Source of the DNA: Cardinalis cardinalis
Taxonomy: Eukaryota > Chordata > Aves > Passeriformes > Cardinalidae
Direction: 5' to 3'
DNA: 64,000 nucleotides
Assembly (NCBI GenBank): GCA_014549065.1
Contig: JACDOX010000023.1
Span: forward strand, 3,069,805-3,133,804
The translations under genes were made by a program, and so were the position numbers. Of this stretch, positions 62,201-64,000 are shown in pieces. The first letter of the stretch is position 1. Every line of letters starts with the position of its first letter. The notes below the pieces were generated by a model that did not search any database, was not told the origin of the DNA, and was given only the letters and a program-made list of their open reading frames with translations.

Positions 62201-63423
62201 CACCTTAAGAATACATGCAGGAGCACTGTCCATCAATTGGGCAGATCCTAAAGTTTTTTTGAGACCAGCCAGGCTCCAGCCAGCAGTTGGTGTGAACATT
62301 TAGGCCACCAGGTAAGAGCAGACCTGAGCCCAGTGCACAGCAGTGTGACAGACCACCAAAGGGACCAGGGGAAGCTCTTGTGTACAGCTCCTCTTGCTAG
62401 CCAGGAAAAAACACAAAAGACAAAGATTTCTCTTCCTCTCCACTGGTCACAGAAATTGAGGAACTTCTCTGGCTCCTTGATACTGTGTGTTTATTTTCTC
62501 CTGTTATAGGACTTTATTTTGAAAAATAACTATTTCCTAACTTGGCAATGTGCTACTTTACAACCTACACTCATCCAAAGGAGCTCTTGTTGAAGCAATA
62601 GTATTACATGAGAAATCACAAGTGTTGCTAGGAAATAATAGTCTGGTAAAGAATGGTGAATTAATTCTAATGAGAAACTAGAAATGTTTTAGAGGATTAT
62701 ACAGCAGTGTGTTCTACCTTTGACANTTGCAATCTATCATTTCATTAGACACTGCAAAATACAGATACAGACTGTCCTGTCATTTACACTTTAGTTTTCC
62801 TGTTCCACTGAACTGCAGTCTTTCTGCTGTCTCTACATAGTGCTTTAAGATTATGCAAAGTCACATTTCTCTGCAAATACTTTCTGTTATCCAAATAATT
62901 TAGATAAATTGCAATAACACCAGCAGTCCCTAAATGTTTCCAGAGGACGTGTTGAATACTTCTCACTGTTCAAGAAACAAGGTCTATGTCTGGTTCAATA
63001 AGGCCCCAGGCTTAGGGGCTGCCATCTGTCCACCACAACAGCTCATCTGGCACATCACCACTTCCTAGTCACACAAACTAATTCAGTGTTTGTTGGCTGC
63101 TCTTACCATCTTTCCCCTCACCCTCTATGTGACACCGTGCCTCAGATTTGTGCCTCAAACTATGCATGTGCCAGACAGCCCTGCTGTCCATGCAGCAGCA
63201 AGCTCCTTTTTGAGGGAAAGGCAGGTCTGCAGGGGGCTCCAGATGACAGAGTGGAGGTTAGGCACCAATGGCACATCCTACAGACTTTGGTACTCCCAGG
63301 ATTCATGCAAAAACAGCTTTGTTCAAATCTGTAGGCAAAATTATTTTCCCTCAGAAAACCTACTTGCTTTGAAATTGTTTTGATAGGAAGAAGGACCTCA
63401 ACAGTGGGCGTAAATACTTGTGA
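59264..63423. other. Non-coding stretch
   Basis: No gene was recognised. A diverged direct repeat sharing GGGAAAGAAATTGC occurs at about 60261-60286 and 60332-60357. CAGAAGTCCCA is tandemly repeated at about 60872-60893. A T-rich tract lies at 62085-62111. The 143-codon minus frame at 61611-62042 contains two ambiguous bases and no known domain. Single-N calls resume here. Confidence 0.5.
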
Positions 63424-63718
63424 TGAGGACACAAAGGAGGTGGAGCCAGGGTGTTTCCAGTGGTGCCCAGTTGAAGAAAGGAGGCCACAGGCACAAAATG
63501 GGACACAAGAGGTTCCCTCTGAACAGCAGGAAACACTTTTATCCTGTGAGGNTGACGAAGCACTGGCACAGGCTGCCAAGAGAGGTTGTGGAGCCTCCCT
63601 CACTGGAGGTACTTGGAAGCTTCTGGACATGGTCCTGGGCAACTGGCTCTGCTTGAGTAGGGAAACTGGGCCAGATGACCTCCCCAGGCCCCTTCCAGCC
63701 TCAACTCTCCTGTGAATC
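63424..63718 (+). mobile_element. CR1 LINE, truncated 3' end (different subfamily)
   Basis: The sequence contains AGGTGGAGCCAGGGTGTTTC, CAGTGGTGCCCAGTTGAAGA, GGGACACAAGAGGTTCCCTC, GCACTGGCACAGGCTGCCAA, GAGAGGTTGTGGAGCCTCCC, GGTCCTGGGCAACTGGCTCT, GACCTCCCCAGGCCCCTTCC and AGCCTCAACTCTCCTGTGAATCTG-type blocks. This is the CR1 3' region of the type that ends CTCAACCATTCTGTGATTCTG. Its internal blocks differ from the 35.3 and 50.5 kb copies, so it belongs to another CR1 subfamily. Open frames across it on both strands are repeat-derived and include an ambiguous base. Confidence 0.9.
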
Positions 63719-64000
63719 TGGAGAATTTTAAGTAAATTTTATGTTGATCCACCAAGGACACATAGAAACTTTACAAGGAACCTTCTCACCCATTGATTGC
63801 CTACCTAAACCAGGAGTGAGCCAAAGTGACTTACTACATCCCAAAATAAGTTNTCAGTTCACAAGAGCAGATAAGAAAAGGTAGAAACAGGTCCCTAATT
63901 AGGCTCTGGAGGCTCAGTTCAAGTGCTCAGTTCAAGAAAGATGTTGAAGACAGAAATAAATTATCTCTCTCTCCTCTCAAGTGAGCAGAGACACAGAGGT

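Overview
The window looks like non-coding DNA from a bird nuclear genome. The evidence is at least four 3' ends of CR1 LINEs, the dominant avian retrotransposon, some still carrying the ATTCTATG-type CR1 terminal motif. There is also a short stretch resembling a common avian endogenous retrovirus LTR, two worn MIR-like CORE-SINE relics, an AT-rich background and abundant microsatellites. Mammalian L1 and Alu are absent, and so are bacterial-style gene density and operons. The species cannot be fixed from sequence alone. I found no supportable cellular protein-coding exon, tRNA, rRNA or CRISPR array. The longest gap-free open frame (161 codons) is about what chance gives for 64 kb read in six frames.

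Layout. 1-3.5 kb is featureless. 3.5-4.7 kb holds two CR1 copies facing opposite ways. The plus-strand copy has a (CCAAA)n expansion in its tail. The minus-strand copy keeps a broken end of the CR1 reverse-transcriptase ORF and is split by a (CCCTT)n array and an assembly gap. 4.7-11.5 kb is AT-rich apart from a small GC-rich hairpin near 5.6 kb. A sharp CpG island of about 340 bp at 11.57-11.92 kb, with roughly 40 CpGs, is the only promoter-like element. 13.0-13.25 kb has a GATA-type microsatellite and the LTR-like fragment. 19.5-24 kb holds the ancient MIR-like and CR1-like relics and a degenerate CACCCATC repeat. 29.4-32.3 kb has (AGAAG)n with a gap, (GATA)n and (TG)n. 35.3-36.5 kb has a CR1 3' end and two recent tandem duplications. 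41.13-41.23 kb contains a long, nearly perfect palindrome. 44.4-44.8 kb is a gap flanked by (GGGAT)n. 48.7 kb has a perfect 16-bp hairpin. 50.5 kb and 63.4 kb hold further CR1 3' ends.

No set of genes acts together here. The window is best read as intergenic or long-intron sequence whose main functional candidate is the CpG island. The most unusual sequence-level signals are the 33-bp-arm palindrome at 41.13 kb, the 16-bp hairpin at 48.73 kb, and a 20-kb tract (about 38.77-59.33 kb) almost free of the single-base N calls that pepper the rest. I did not find an obvious undescribed biological system.
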